A stretch of DNA of 64,000 nt, from the NCBI RefSeq assembly GCF_016097555.1, contig NC_054712.1, forward strand, positions 37,690,454 through 37,754,453. The letters run 5' to 3'. This document shows, one piece after another, positions 1-11,211 of this stretch. The number at the start of each line of letters is the position of its first letter. Position 1 is the stretch's first letter. Origin of the DNA: Gigantopelta aegis (lineage: Eukaryota; Mollusca; Gastropoda; Neomphalida; Peltospiridae). Below the pieces are notes generated by a model. That model was not told where the DNA came from, did not search any database, and was given only the letters and a program-made list of their open reading frames with translations. A program made the position numbers and the translations under genes.

Positions 1-236
1 CACAAAGACATCCTTCTCGCAAAGTGGTGCATTCGGGTGTGCATCATATAAGAATCAGGTCAATTGTCAATCGCATATGACACATAAAGCACTGGGGAAA
101 TGATACTTCCTTGTCTCAGTGTACTGTTGTATTGTATAGGTCCCAACTACAGAATGATACACAGACTGGGTTAACATGTACAAGTAGTACATAGCAGATA
201 TGGGTACGATAAAACAACAACAAATATATGGGAAGT

Positions 237-408
237 AAGGAAATGTTTTATTTAACGACACACTCAACACATTGTATTTACGGTTATATGGCGTCAGACA
301 TATGGTTAAGGACCACATAGACAGAGAGAAGAAACCTGATGGACTACTCTTTTTTGATTAGCAGCAAGGGATCTTTTATATGCACCATCCCACAGACAGG
401 GTAGTATA
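237..408 (-). mobile_element. SINE fragment, tail A part
   Basis: Reverse-oriented tRNA-derived SINE beginning with the complement of tail A (a stretch ending GTCGTTAAATAAAAC in sense) and running to the CACAGACAGGGTAGTA core. It stops short of the minisatellite. The missing head-side part resumes at 3413, so one SINE seems to be split by the array and its flanks. Confidence 0.8.
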
Positions 409-477
409 TAAGTAGGGTTTAAGGTAGTAAATTTGCTATTGCCAGCTAGCTATTTCTAGCAGGTCCCTGGGTCACCT

Positions 478-3250
478 ATAGCATGGGTCTCTTTTTCATG
501 GGTCTGGGATGCATGGGTCTCTTTTTCTTGGGTCTGGGATGCATGGGTCTCTTTTTCATGGTTTGGGATGCATGAGTCTCTTTTTCATGGGTCTGTGATG
601 CATGAGTCTCTTTTTCATGGGTCTGGGTCTCTTTTTCATGGGTCTGTGATGCATGGGTCTCTTTTTCATGGGTCTGTGATGCATGAGTCTCTTTTTCATG
701 GGTCTGTGATGCATGGGTCTCTTTTTCATGGGTATGTGATGCATGGCTCTCTTTTTCATGGGTCTGTGATGCATGGGTCTGTGATGCATGAGTCTCTTTT
801 TCATGGGTCTGTGATGCATGAGTCTCTTTTTCATGGGTCTGTGATGCATGGGTCTCTTTTTCATGGGTCTGGGATGCATGGGTCTGTGATGCATGAGTCT
901 CTTTTTCATGGGTCTGGGAGGCATGAGTCTCTTTTTCATGGGTCTGTGATGCATGGGTCTCTTTTTTATGGGTCTGTGATGCATGAGTCTCTTTTTCATG
1001 GGTCTGGGATGCATGGGTCTCTTTTTCATGGGTCTGTGATGCATGGGTCTCTTTTTCATGGGTCTGTGATGCATGGGTCTCTTTTTCATGGGTCTGTGAT
1101 GCATGGGTCTCTTTTTCATGGGTCTGGGATGCATGGGTCTCTTTTTCATGGGTCTGTGATGCATGAGTCTCTTTTTCATGGGTCTGTGATACATGAGTCT
1201 CTTTTTCGTGGGTCTGGGATGCATGGGTCTCTTTTTCATGGGTCTGTGATGCATGGGTCTGTTTTTCATGGGCCTGTGATGCATGAGTCTCTTTTTCATG
1301 GGTCTGTGATGCATGGGTCTCTTTTTCATGGGTCTGTGATGCATGGGTCTGTGATGCATGGGTCTCTTTTTCATGGGTCTGTGATGCATGAGTCTCTTTT
1401 TCATGGGTCTGTGATCCATGGGTCTCTTTTTCATGGGTCTGGGATGCATGGGTCTCTTTTTCATGGGTCTGTGATACATGAGTCTCTTTTTCATGGGTCT
1501 GTGATGCATGAGTCTCTTTTTCATGGGTCTGTGATGCACGGGTCTCTTTTTCATGGGCCTGTGATGCATGAGTCTCTTTTTCATGGGTCTGTGATGCATG
1601 GGTCTCTTTTTCATGGGTCTGTGATGCATGGGTCTGTGACGCATGGGTCTCTTTTTCATGGGTCTGTGATGCATGAGTCTCTTTTTCATGGGTCTGTGAT
1701 CCATGGGTCTCTTTTTCATGGGTCTGGGATGCATGGGTCTGTGATGCATGGGTCTCTTTTTCATGGGTCTGTGATGCATGGGTCTCTTTTTCATGGGTCT
1801 GTGATGCATGGGTCTGTGATGCATGAGTCTCTTTTTCATGGGTCTGTGATGCATGGGTCTCTTTTTCATGGGTCTGTGATGCATGAGTCTCTTTTTCATG
1901 GGTCTGTGATGCATGGGTCTCTTTTTCATGGGTCTGTGATGCATGGGTCTGTGATGCATGGGTCTCTTTTTCATGGGTATGTGATGCATGGCTCTCTTTT
2001 TCATGGGTCTGTGATGCATGGGTCTGTGATGCATGAGTCTCTTTTTCATGGGTCTGTGATGCATGAGTCTCTTTTTCATGGGCCTGTGATGCATGGGTCT
2101 CTTTTTCATGGGTCTGGGATGCATGGGTCTGTGATGCATGAGTCTCTTTTTCATGGGTCTGGGATGCATGAGTCTCTTTTTCATGGGTCTGTGATGCATG
2201 GGTCTCTTTTTTATGGGTCTGTGATGCATGAGTCTCTTTTTCATGGGTCTGGGATGCATGGGTCTCTTTTTCATGGGTCTGTGATGCATGGGTCTCTTTT
2301 TCATGGGCCTGTGATGCATGGGTCTCTTTTTCATGGGTCTGTGATGCATGGGTCTCTTTTTCATGGGTCTGTGATGCATGGGTCTCTTTTTCATGGGTCT
2401 GGGATGCATGGGTCTGTGATGCATGAGTCTCTTTTTCATGGGTCTGGGATGCATGAGTCTCTTTTTCATGGGTCTGTGATGCATGGGTCTCTTTTTTATG
2501 GGTCTGTGATGCATGAGTCTCTTTTTCATGGGTCTGTGATGCATGGGTCTCTTTTTCATGGGTCTGTGATGCATGGGTCTCTTTTTCATGGGTCTGTGAT
2601 GCATGGGTCTCTTTTTCATGGGTCTGTGATGCATGGGTCTCTTTTTCATGGGTCTGGATGATGGGTCATGGGTCTCTTTTTCATGGGTCTGTGATGCATG
2701 AGTCTCTTTTTCATGGGTCTGTGATACATGGGTCTCTTTTTCGTGGGTCTGGGATGCATGGGTCTCTTTTTCATGGGTCTGTGATGCATGAGTCTCTTTT
2801 TCATGGGTCTGTGATACATGAGTCTCTTTTTCGTGGGTCTGGGATGCATGGGTCTCTTTTTCATGGGTCTGTGATGCATGAGTCTCTTTTTCATGGGTCT
2901 GGGATGCATGGGTCTCTTTTTCATGGGTCTGTGATGCATGAGTCTCTTTTTCATGGGTCTGGGATGCATGGGTCTGTGATACATGAGTCTCTTTTTCGTG
3001 GGTCTGGGATGCATGGGTCTCTTTTTCATGGGTCTGTGATGCATGAGTCTCTTTTTCATGGGTCTGGGATGCATGGGTCTCTTTTTCCTGGGTCTGTGAT
3101 GCATGAGTCTCTTTTTCATGGGTCTGGGATGCATGGGTCTGTGATGCATGGGTCTCTTTTTAATGGGTCTGGGATGCATGGGTCTGTGATGCATGGGTCT
3201 CTTTTTCATGGGTCTGGGATGCATGGGTCTCTCTTTCATGGGTCTGGGAT
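478..3250. repeat. 2.8 kb minisatellite of 15-bp monomers
   Basis: The array is built from two related 15-bp monomers, CATGGGTCTCTTTTT (A) and CATGGGTCTGTGATG (B), which mostly alternate as a 30-bp AB dimer. In places B-B pairs or lone units break the alternation. Because 15 is divisible by three, both strands stay open for almost 700 codons; the predicted MKKRPMHH- and MHGSLFHG-type repeat proteins are most likely artefacts. No start context, splice signals or non-repeat domain supports coding. Confidence 0.95.
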
Positions 3251-3412
3251 GCTCAAAGAATTATTTGACATCACTCGGTTTTATCATTGTCATTTAAAAT
3301 AACTATTTTATTCTAGTAAATAATGATATTTATCGGACTCTTCGTGTGTATATAACTAAAAGAACAGTTAATCACAAAAGTACTATTCGTGTGAAGAAGA
3401 AGACGTTTGTTT

Positions 3413-3524
3413 GTGGTGCACTGGCTGGAACGAGAAATGCCCAATGGGCCTATTGACAGGGATCGATCCTAGATCGACTGCGCATAAAGCGAGCGTTTTC
3501 ACCACAGGGCTACGTCCCGCCCCT
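3413..3524 (-). mobile_element. SINE fragment, head A part
   Basis: Complement of the SINE head: core TTGTGGTGCACTGGCTGG, B-box GGGATCGATCC, and A-box region ending CTACGTCCCGCCCC. It fits as the missing 5' part of the fragment at 237-408. Confidence 0.75.
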
Positions 3525-3540
3525 ATATTGGTGTGAATAA

Positions 3541-3875
3541 CACAAAGTATCGTTTAAACACACGTACTGTTCGTATGTATAACTATAAGTTTTAACACAA
3601 AGTATCGTTTAAACACACGTACTGTTCGTATGTATAACTATAAGTTTTAACACAAAGTATCGTTTAAACACACGTACTGTTCGTATGTATAACTATAAGT
3701 TTTAATACAAAGTATCGTTTAAACACACGTACTGTTCGTAAGTATAACTATAAGTTTTAACACAAAGTATCGTTTAAACACACGTACTGTTCGTATATAT
3801 AACTATAAGTTTTAACACAAAGTATCGTTTAAACACACGTACTGTTCGTAAGTATAACTGTAAGTTTTAACACAA
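3541..3875. repeat. 55-bp tandem repeat, about six copies
   Basis: Units begin CACAAAGTATCGTTTAAAC at 3541, 3596, 3651, 3706, 3761 and 3816. They differ by only a few bases, so the array is fairly young. Confidence 0.95.
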
Positions 3876-3899
3876 AAGGAAAACTGCATGTACTTTGGA

Positions 3900-4205
3900 T
3901 GGTAAATCGAACAAAGACCAAAAACCAAAAAAATAAACTACAAAAAAAACTACAAAAAAAAACCACCAAAAAAACCCCAGCAACAACACCACCCAAATAC
4001 AAAATACAAATTACAAATACAAGTACAAAATACAATGCAAAATACAAATACAAAATACAATACAAAATACAAAATACAAATACAAAATACAAATACAAAA
4101 TACAAAATACAAAATGCAATACAAAATACAAATACATAAATACAAAATACAAAATACATAAATACAAAATACAAATACAAAATACAAAATACAAAAAAAC
4201 AACGA
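3900..4205. repeat. A-rich TACAAA/TACAAAA low-complexity tract
   Basis: Irregular runs of TACAAA, TACAAAA and TACAATG after an A/C-rich stretch. Open frames on both strands are low-complexity artefacts. Confidence 0.9.
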
Positions 4206-4476
4206 AACAACAACAAAAACTACAAATCAAAATAACATACGTATTTCAAATGATACAGTAATCCTAATTTTAACTAAAATTGATGTAGCCTGATTTTGAC
4301 GGTACCATGCACATGTGTTGTTTTGAAAACGCTTAAACCTGTCAGCATTTAGTTTTGGATTAACGCTGACAATTGTGTTGACAGGTGTAGGTGACCCGTT
4401 GGATACTGGTGTTATGTAATGTTATTAAACATAGGTGTACTATTATCACCTGATGGTCAAATAAGAGGGAAGACAC

Positions 4477-4489
<13 letters not shown>

Positions 4490-4574
<85 letters not shown>

Positions 4575-4602
4575 GGGAGGGAGGAAGGAAGAGAGAGAGA
4601 GA
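4490..4602. repeat. Compound microsatellite (CA)n(GA)n(G)n
   Basis: About 12 CA repeats run into about 25 GA repeats, then a run of about 15 G and a degenerate GGAA/GA tail. A (GTT)n run lies nearby at 4743-4772. Confidence 0.95.
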
Positions 4603-4869
4603 CTGCAAACAACAGTAACGAAATGCATTAGCATTATGTATGCATAGATGTATGACTGTACGTTTATACATACAGAAAAAGAAGAAAATACTGTGGTCTT
4701 CCAACAATATCTCTCAAAGGATCAATAAACACGCTGAGAGTATTGTTGTTGTTGTTGTTGTTGTTGTTGTTACAACCAGTATTCCGTGACATGTATATCA
4801 AAGGCGGGGTATGTGTTATCCCCAGGCGCGTGTGCTTAAACTGAATTTGTAATCTACAACTGACTGGGT

Positions 4870-5017
4870 TTTTTCTCGTTCCAGCCAGTGCACCACGACT
4901 GGTAAATCAAAGGCCGTGGTATGTGCTATCCTGTCAGTGGGATGGTGCATATAATGCCCTTGCAAGTAATAGGAAAATGTAGCTGCTTTCCTCTCTAAGA
5001 CTATATGTCAAAATTAC
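4870..5017 (+). mobile_element. SINE core fragment
   Basis: Matches the SINE core from TCTCGTTCCAGCCAGTGCAC through GGGATGGTGCATATAA to TTTCCTCTCTAAGACTATAT, without a recognisable head or tail. Confidence 0.8.
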
Positions 5018-5621
5018 AAGACTCGAGTCCGTTCACAGGACTCGAGTACCCGTTTAAGGATGATCACACTCATTTAAAGTTACATTCTCTGGTTACCATA
5101 TTATAACATCACGTACAAATATGAAATACAAGCTCAAATGCACTTTTAAAAAACTCGTGTGTGTTCGCTATGAACGGAGACCGTCAAACGTATACGCTTG
5201 ATTCGTCGCCTGTGCTGTCATAACTCGGCAAAGCACAAACGACTGCCTGTTGTTAGTTTCAGTTAACACGTGTGTTTGCCGATTTCAAATTGTAGGGTTC
5301 GTCTCAAAACATTAAAAGAGAAATCTTGCGCTGTACGAAAAACGTTCGGTTGAGGATACGGTACTAGAGTCTTTCGTTTAAACCGGTTTGATCTCTAACA
5401 ACGTATTATCGACAATCGTACCTTCCTATTTCAGAATTAATCTTTTATAAAGTGTTAGTAGAACTTTCAAAGTTTAGTTTGTATACTAGTAACACATTAA
5501 TCATGTATATATTTTTAAAATAAGTAGACAATGAACGTTTTCGCTTCTTAATTTTACGTGTTAAAATCGACAAATTCAAATAAATATTCTTTCGTTTGAA
5601 AAGGGTAAAGTTAGGGAGGGG
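5018..5621. other. Unannotated intergenic DNA
   Basis: No gene, RNA or recognised repeat seen. Frames are short and lack splice-bounded conserved segments. Confidence 0.6.
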
Positions 5622-5748
5622 GGCTGTTTAACGACATCAAAGTTAGAGCATATTGATTTAATAATCATACGACGCCATACAATCGTAAATAAAATGTGTT
5701 GAGTGCGTCGTTAAATAAAACATATCCTATCCTTCCTTCCATCTGCTG
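5622..5748. mobile_element. Two abutting SINE tail fragments
   Basis: A reversed tail-B piece (TGTTTAACGACATCA, about 5624-5670) abuts a forward tail-A piece (CGACGCCATACAATCGTAAA to TTAAATAAAAC). This is a head-to-head junction between two different SINE tails. Confidence 0.7.
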
Positions 5749-5969
5749 CTGGATGTCTAACATTTGGTAATTCTGACATATAATCTTAGAGAGGAATCGG
5801 GTGCATGTGCAGGGGGAAGGTATTGGAGGTCGAAACCCTTACTTGCCTAAGCTTAAAAAAAATTGAAATGTATTTTCTGGGGGAGCATGGCCCCATATAT
5901 AAACTTCGCTCAACACAGTCTATAACCCCAATCCCGCTGAAAACCCTGCACACGCGCCTTGGAAACCCG

Positions 5970-6095
5970 CTACATTTTTTTTAGCAAGGATCGTTTATAT
6001 GTACCATCCCACAGACACGATATCACATACCATGGTCTTTTATATACCCGCCGATGGGGATCGATCCTAGACTGACCGCGCATTTCCAAAAAAAC
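5970..6095 (-). mobile_element. SINE fragment, core plus B-box
   Basis: Contains AGCAAGGATCGTTTATATGT, CACATACCATGG and GGGGATCGATCCTAGACTG, all complements of the SINE core and head. Confidence 0.75.
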
Positions 6096-6707
6096 ACCTT
6101 TTTAGGTCTAAGTAATAAATAAAAATAACATATAGTCTTGAAAAATGTTACGTAAATCGAACACAGTACCCTCTTTCTCTACCCCTAGAGCGTTGCGTAA
6201 TTAGTAACACCCCCTTACATGTACCGCGTATGCTAACAGCTGGCCACTGTCAAAATTTCAAGGCAAATCCCCCACCCACCGACCCCTGGAAAGGCGTTGT
6301 ACTATACCTCTATGGATATAAATATGTTTTGGAGATATGAGACGACCCCTCAATCAAGACGGTTAAATTTGTTCAAAAATTGCGAAATCTCACGTGATCT
6401 CTTGTTGGGGAATTCCACACTTGTGATAAGCCAATGAAAACCGATATCGGTAGGAGCCCGTCAAAAGTGTCCCACTTTCAAAATACTGGCTTTGTTTTTG
6501 ACCTGGATAAGCCAGCGTAGTGAAACCAGTGCGGAGTGTGGCGTCACATATGCACCAAACGTAATTGGATTTTCTGTTCTATATGCTTAAATAATAAAAA
6601 TATTCCGGATACTGCCGCTTTAATTATAAATAATATTGTTTAACGTCATTTTACCATATGTTTGCCTCCAGTTACGTTATAGGGTTACGTTATAGTGACA
6701 ATGGAAG
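6096..6707. other. Unannotated intergenic DNA
   Basis: No coding or RNA feature seen. The sequence may be an old unclassified repeat. Confidence 0.5.
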
Positions 6708-8188
6708 GAAGGAAGGAAATGTTTTATTTAACGACGCACTCAACACATTTTATTTACGGTTATATGGCGTCAGGTTAAGGACCACACAGATATTGAAGGA
6801 GGAAACCCGCTGTGACGGAACATGCTCTTAAATTTGTTTCGCCTGTGGCGATTTTTAATTGTGTTAGAGGGCCGTGTGCAGTTTAATTGCACTTAAGCGC
6901 AGGTGGGCAACTTGTTACGTAATATCTCCGCGCGACCGTACACATCCAGCCAGGTGCGGAGGCCATGTGGCGAGTAGTTACGTAATACCTCTGCGAGTGC
7001 GGTTTCGACGACCGTGATTTGGCGACGATGGCGTCAGTAAGTCTGACGATCAGAGAGAAATATACCGACTCTAGTAGAGGTGGAATATCAGATGATAGGG
7101 GGAGGTACCGCCTTGTACCCCAGGCGAATTCTGATTTTAAATAAATAGCTAGTTTTAAGAGAAATCGAGGAGAACGAAAAGGACGGCTCCCAGGGAACGT
7201 AGTCCGTTGGACTTTGGTAAATATTTTTATTTCTGCTCTGTGTATAACCTTGATGTGATTGATGTGACTTTAAATATTTTGATACTGTATTATACCAATA
7301 TTCTTTAGACAGTGTCTTCGGTCATCTGACGAAGTAAATCGTAGACTTTTTGTTCTAACATTATATGAGTATTTGGTAATATAAAGCTTAGCCAGTCATC
7401 CTAGAGGACCTAGGTAAACTGTAGGTTATTGTCTTTATTGTGATAGGTACCAGTATTAATTCTGTGTTACAAGGTTACTGAAAGAGTAGTTAAGGGTTAA
7501 TTAAAAATTAACCCGTTAGGAATAGAGCTGTAATTCCTTTATTAATTAAGTTCCCCTGGAAGCGTTCCTAAATTATCACACGTTACTGAACGAGTAGTAA
7601 GGGTTAATTAAAAATTAACCAGTTAGGAATGGTGTTGTAATTCCTTTATTAATTAACTTCTCCTGGAAGCGTTTCTCAATTATCACACGTGTGGGTGTGG
7701 TGTAACGGTGAAGTGATTCGCATATTGTGTAACTAGACACCTAGAGATTAATTAATTAAGTGATCAGTTCTGGGTTGTTATTATTGCTGTTATTAATTAA
7801 CTACTACGGCTGTACATTTGTCAGCGTAGATTAATACAGATTCCAAAGTGTATTGTGTTTTTGTTGTGTTTCTAGAGAACTAACGTGCTATAATAATATA
7901 TACTTTATATAAGATCGTATCTCTGATCATACCTAGAGACGAGCCATACTAGGGTTAACCGCCTGTTACAGAGAGGTCTAATAGATATACAGTTAGGAGA
8001 GATATTTTGATAATCGTGTTCTATTCAGTTACGGGAATTATAGAATCCCCGTGACACCCGCTGTCGTCACTTCATGGGCTACTCTTTTCGATTGACAGCA
8101 AGGGATCTTTTATATGCACCATCCCATAGACAGGATAGTACATACCACGGCACTTGATGTATCAATCGTGGAGCGAGAAATTTGAGAC
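6708..8188 (-). mobile_element. Tail-A SINE interrupted by a solo LTR
   Basis: SINE sequence at 6708-6810 (tail A side) continues at 8057-8188 (core) once the LTR at 6811-8056 is removed. The head is lost beyond about 8188. Confidence 0.85.
6811..8056 (+). mobile_element. Solo LTR (fossil LTR retroelement), copy 1
   Basis: A 1,246-bp sequence starting TGTGACGG and ending CCGTGACA, flanked by the 5-bp target duplication CCCGC inside a SINE. TG...CA ends plus a 5-bp duplication are the hallmarks of LTR integration. No internal region is present, so it is a remnant left by LTR-LTR recombination. A second, reversed member of the family lies at 19482-20653. Superfamily (Gypsy or Bel/Pao) is not decidable here. 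It is younger than the SINE that hosts it. Confidence 0.85.
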
Positions 8189-8189
8189 A

Positions 8190-8823
8190 ATGGAGGGAAA
8201 ACAAAAGCCGAGTGTGTGGAAGACAATACGAAGGCATGATTTGGAATCCATGTTCAGCGTTGGAATTAATATGCATACTGCTCGTTTACTTTATTCCTTA
8301 GTCTCATTATCATCTAGTGTAAGTGTAGGGTACTCGGGTCCGGGTCCAGCTTAACCCTCGAGTACTCGAGTCCAATATTTTGGACTCGTGGAAGCCGTAC
8401 TGTCTCGAAGAGCAATTCTTGACGTTTAGTTGAACCCTCTCCCAAGAAAACCCCTGCATTCGCCCTTGCAGTGGGTTTCTTATTATACATTGTACAGTAG
8501 TCTAGGGCAAGTGCGCAATTACCATAATATGTTAGGTCAGTAACTTAGCAGGTGATGTTTAAACAATGTGTCATGTTAAACCTTCGTTTTTTTTTCTCTC
8601 TAGTGCGCATTAGGGTCGGATGCAAGATGATTCTAGGGACTTTTTTTTAAATGCGCCTACAGTAGTAAAAAAAACTTCAGTACGTGCAATGCGATCGGTA
8701 ATACATGTATATGAGAATGCGCAGGGGAGGGGTCGGAGGTCTAAACATACCTGCTCAAAGCAAACCATTTTGGGGTTGTTGTTGTTGCTTTTCAATTTAT
8801 TTTCAAGGGAAGCGTGACTGTAC
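8190..8823. other. Unannotated intergenic DNA
   Basis: No gene or recognised repeat. A CTCGGGTCCGGGTCC / CTCGAGTACTCGAGTCC stretch near 8330-8385 resembles the CTCGAGTCC segment at 5022-5050 and may belong to a low-copy repeat. Confidence 0.4.
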
Positions 8824-9558
8824 ACCTACCTCTAGCCCGAGTACTCTGACTGTAAGAGAGCTAGACGGACATTTGGACATAAATACGCTCTCATTAGTCA
8901 GAGACCAAGCTATGTATTTTTGGGGCAATTCCCGACAACTAAAAAGTTGGCAAAGATTTCCGCTCTAATACCACAACAATCCTATGTTTGACGTCAAATA
9001 CCTTTACATCGATCATTTTCGAGTTAATTGATTAAAAAAAAATCCACATATTAATCACTAATACACACACTACAGAAAGAAACCCGACAGCACCCACATT
9101 CAGCTACGCTTCGTGACACTCCGTCGCAAGAATTACAAAGCTCGGTGACCTATTTCGTGACGTAGATCACGTGATCGCCCACTGGGCGATTCCGCCTAGT
9201 TGACGGAATGGCTGAGTGGGCGATCATGTGACGCAACGTCACGATATAGGTCGGCGAACTTAGAATTCTGCTGTCCGGAGTTCGCCGAAGCGTAGCTGAA
9301 TGTGGGTGCTGTCGGGTTTCTTTCTGTAGTGTGTGTATTAGTGATTAATATGTGGATTTTTTTTAATCAATTAACTCGAAAATGATCGATGTAAAGGTAT
9401 TTGTTGTGGTATCAGAGCGGAAATCTTTGCCAACTTTTTGGTTGTCGGGAATTGCCAAAAAAATACATATCTTGGTTTCTGACTGTAATGAGAGCGTATT
9501 TATGTCCAAATGTCCGTCTAGCTCTCTTACAGTCAGAGTATTCGGGCTAACCTACCTC
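8824..9558. mobile_element. 717-bp foldback element with 9-bp TSD (Mutator-like)
   Basis: Nearly the whole element (8833-9549) is one inverted repeat. The left arm starts TAGCCCGAGTACTCTGACTG and the right arm ends with its near-perfect complement CAGTCAGAGTATTCGGGCTA. Arms of about 270 bp meet at a centre (about 9120-9285) that is itself partly palindromic. ACCTACCTC occurs on both sides (8824-8832 and 9550-9558), a 9-bp target duplication. Very long TIRs plus a 9-bp duplication are typical of Mutator-like elements. It has no transposase, so it is non-autonomous. Confidence 0.85.
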
Positions 9559-10076
9559 CAACATCTCACCGAACCCCACCCCAACTCCTATCCCCACCCC
9601 ATACACTTCGCTCGCCATAGTTCAGACCCCTCCCCAACCACAACCCCGCTAAAATTCCTTCACACGCATCTCCAAGCCGGTCAATATATATGGTACATTC
9701 AAAGCCAATAAATTAATTGTGTTCATCTGCTAAATACTGAAGATATTTCGGTTCCTGTCAAAACTCGCTTGGGGGTGCAAACACCCCACCTGGATACGCG
9801 CCTTCATGTCAATGCGAACCAGACAATATAAATGTTATTGAGTGGGTATTGAGAAACCCGCTATAGAATAACGAAGTATAGCGGCCTTCCGATCAAGGCT
9901 ATAGGGAGTGGAAGTCGATGCTGGGTCGGCATACCTAGAGTAAACATTGTTAGACGCGGTAAAGGTTAAGTAGTTACGCACGAACGTACCACAAACCTTT
10001 ACGATGTGTCATTAAACAGGTATATTTTCAATTCTTTACTGATCTTGAGCTTCGCAGCTCATCGGTACGAAAAACA
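9559..10076. other. Unannotated intergenic DNA
   Basis: No gene, RNA or clear repeat recognised. Confidence 0.5.
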
Positions 10077-10475
10077 GGAAGGAAATGTTTTATTTAACGA
10101 AAGAAAGAAAGAAAGAAATGTTTTATTTAACGACGCACTCAACACATTTCATGTACGGTTATATGGCGTCAGACATTTGGTTATTATTTAACGACGCACT
10201 CAACACATTTCATTTACGGTTATATGGCGTCAGGCTATGGTTAAGGACCACACTGATTTAGAGAGGAAATCCGCTGTCGCCACTTCGTGCTACTCTTTTC
10301 GATTAACAGCAAGGGATCCCACAGACAGGATAACACATACCACGACCTTTGATATACCAGTCGTGGTGCACTGGCTGGAGCGAGAAATAGCCCAATGAGC
10401 CCACCGACGGGATCGATTCCAGACCGACCGCGCATCAAGCGAACGCTTTACCACTGGGTTACGTCCCGCCCTTAT
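10077..10475 (-). mobile_element. Cluster of tail-A SINE pieces
   Basis: Two truncated tail-A starts (10077-10100 and about 10118-10183), with a (GAAA)n run between them, precede a longer copy (about 10185-10475). That copy reaches the B-box GGGATCGATTCC and the head end GGGTTACGTCCCGCCC. The partial starts look like successive insertions or tail duplication. Confidence 0.85.
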
Positions 10476-10625
10476 TAATGAATAAAGTTGTAATTCATAT
10501 AAAAACATTGTTAAGTTTTAAACCCATATCGGTTCCATAGACTGTTATGCCGGTGTGGTGTTGAGGATAAGCTCTCATCATTTAAAAAAAAAACCCACAC
10601 CAATGGCATGCGACAAATAAAGCCT

Positions 10626-11211
10626 CTGACAGTCCAATCTAATTAAAATTAGCTCCACTATTACATGTGGATCTAAAGACAGCCAGTTGGAGCTCATGTC
10701 CACCAGTCAAAACCTTACTTGCAGAATCCTACCAGTGATTTAAAAATAATTTGAAAACATTCCGAATTATCCTGAGGGTATACGACATGTTTCGTGTGAA
10801 TTACGAATGCCTTAAACATTTTTATTGTAAAACTGAAGACTGATTTAGTTTTTTTTAATTTTATAAATAGATAAATAATTTTGAATGTAAAATTGAAGAC
10901 TGATAACCCACCCCGTACGTATTGATATGGTTCGCTGTACTGCGGCCACTAAAATAGACTCGGCCGATATTTTTAGAATTTGTATGCTCCCAAATAACGT
11001 TATAAAAGGCGAACTGTGATTGGTCAATATTTAAATTATTATTTACAGACGAAATGTTACCTGGACATTGGGGACTACGCAGTGTTGTTAGTTTTAAATC
11101 ACTGGCAGGATTCTGCAAGTAAGGTTTTGATTGGTGGACATGAGCTCCAACTGGCTGTCTTTAAATCCACATGTAATAGTGGAGCTAATTTTAATTAGAT
11201 TGCTGACAGTC
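10626..11211. mobile_element. 568-bp foldback element with 9-bp TSD (Mutator-like)
   Basis: The element at 10635-11202 starts CAATCTAATTAAAATTAG and ends with the exact complement CTAATTTTAATTAGATTG. The arms extend inward about 110 bp (to about 10745 and from about 11093). CTGACAGTC flanks both ends (10626-10634 and 11203-11211). The middle 350 bp has no coding capacity. Same architecture as 8833-9549 but unrelated in sequence. Confidence 0.8.

Noticed and set aside
556-3302. Long open frames on both strands in the 15-bp minisatellite, resembling a repetitive secreted or His-rich protein
   Set aside because: The repeat period is a multiple of three, so open frames arise automatically on both strands. 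There is no non-repeat domain, signal peptide or splice context.
3829-4261. Open frames across the TACAAA tract
   Set aside because: Pure low-complexity translation with no conserved motif.
4360-4707. Open frames over the CA/GA microsatellite
   Set aside because: Dinucleotide repeats give CVCVCV and LSLSLS strings; not coding.
8705-8968. 87-residue open frame at the left arm of the 717-bp foldback
   Set aside because: Half of it is the transposon arm and there is no domain or splice support.
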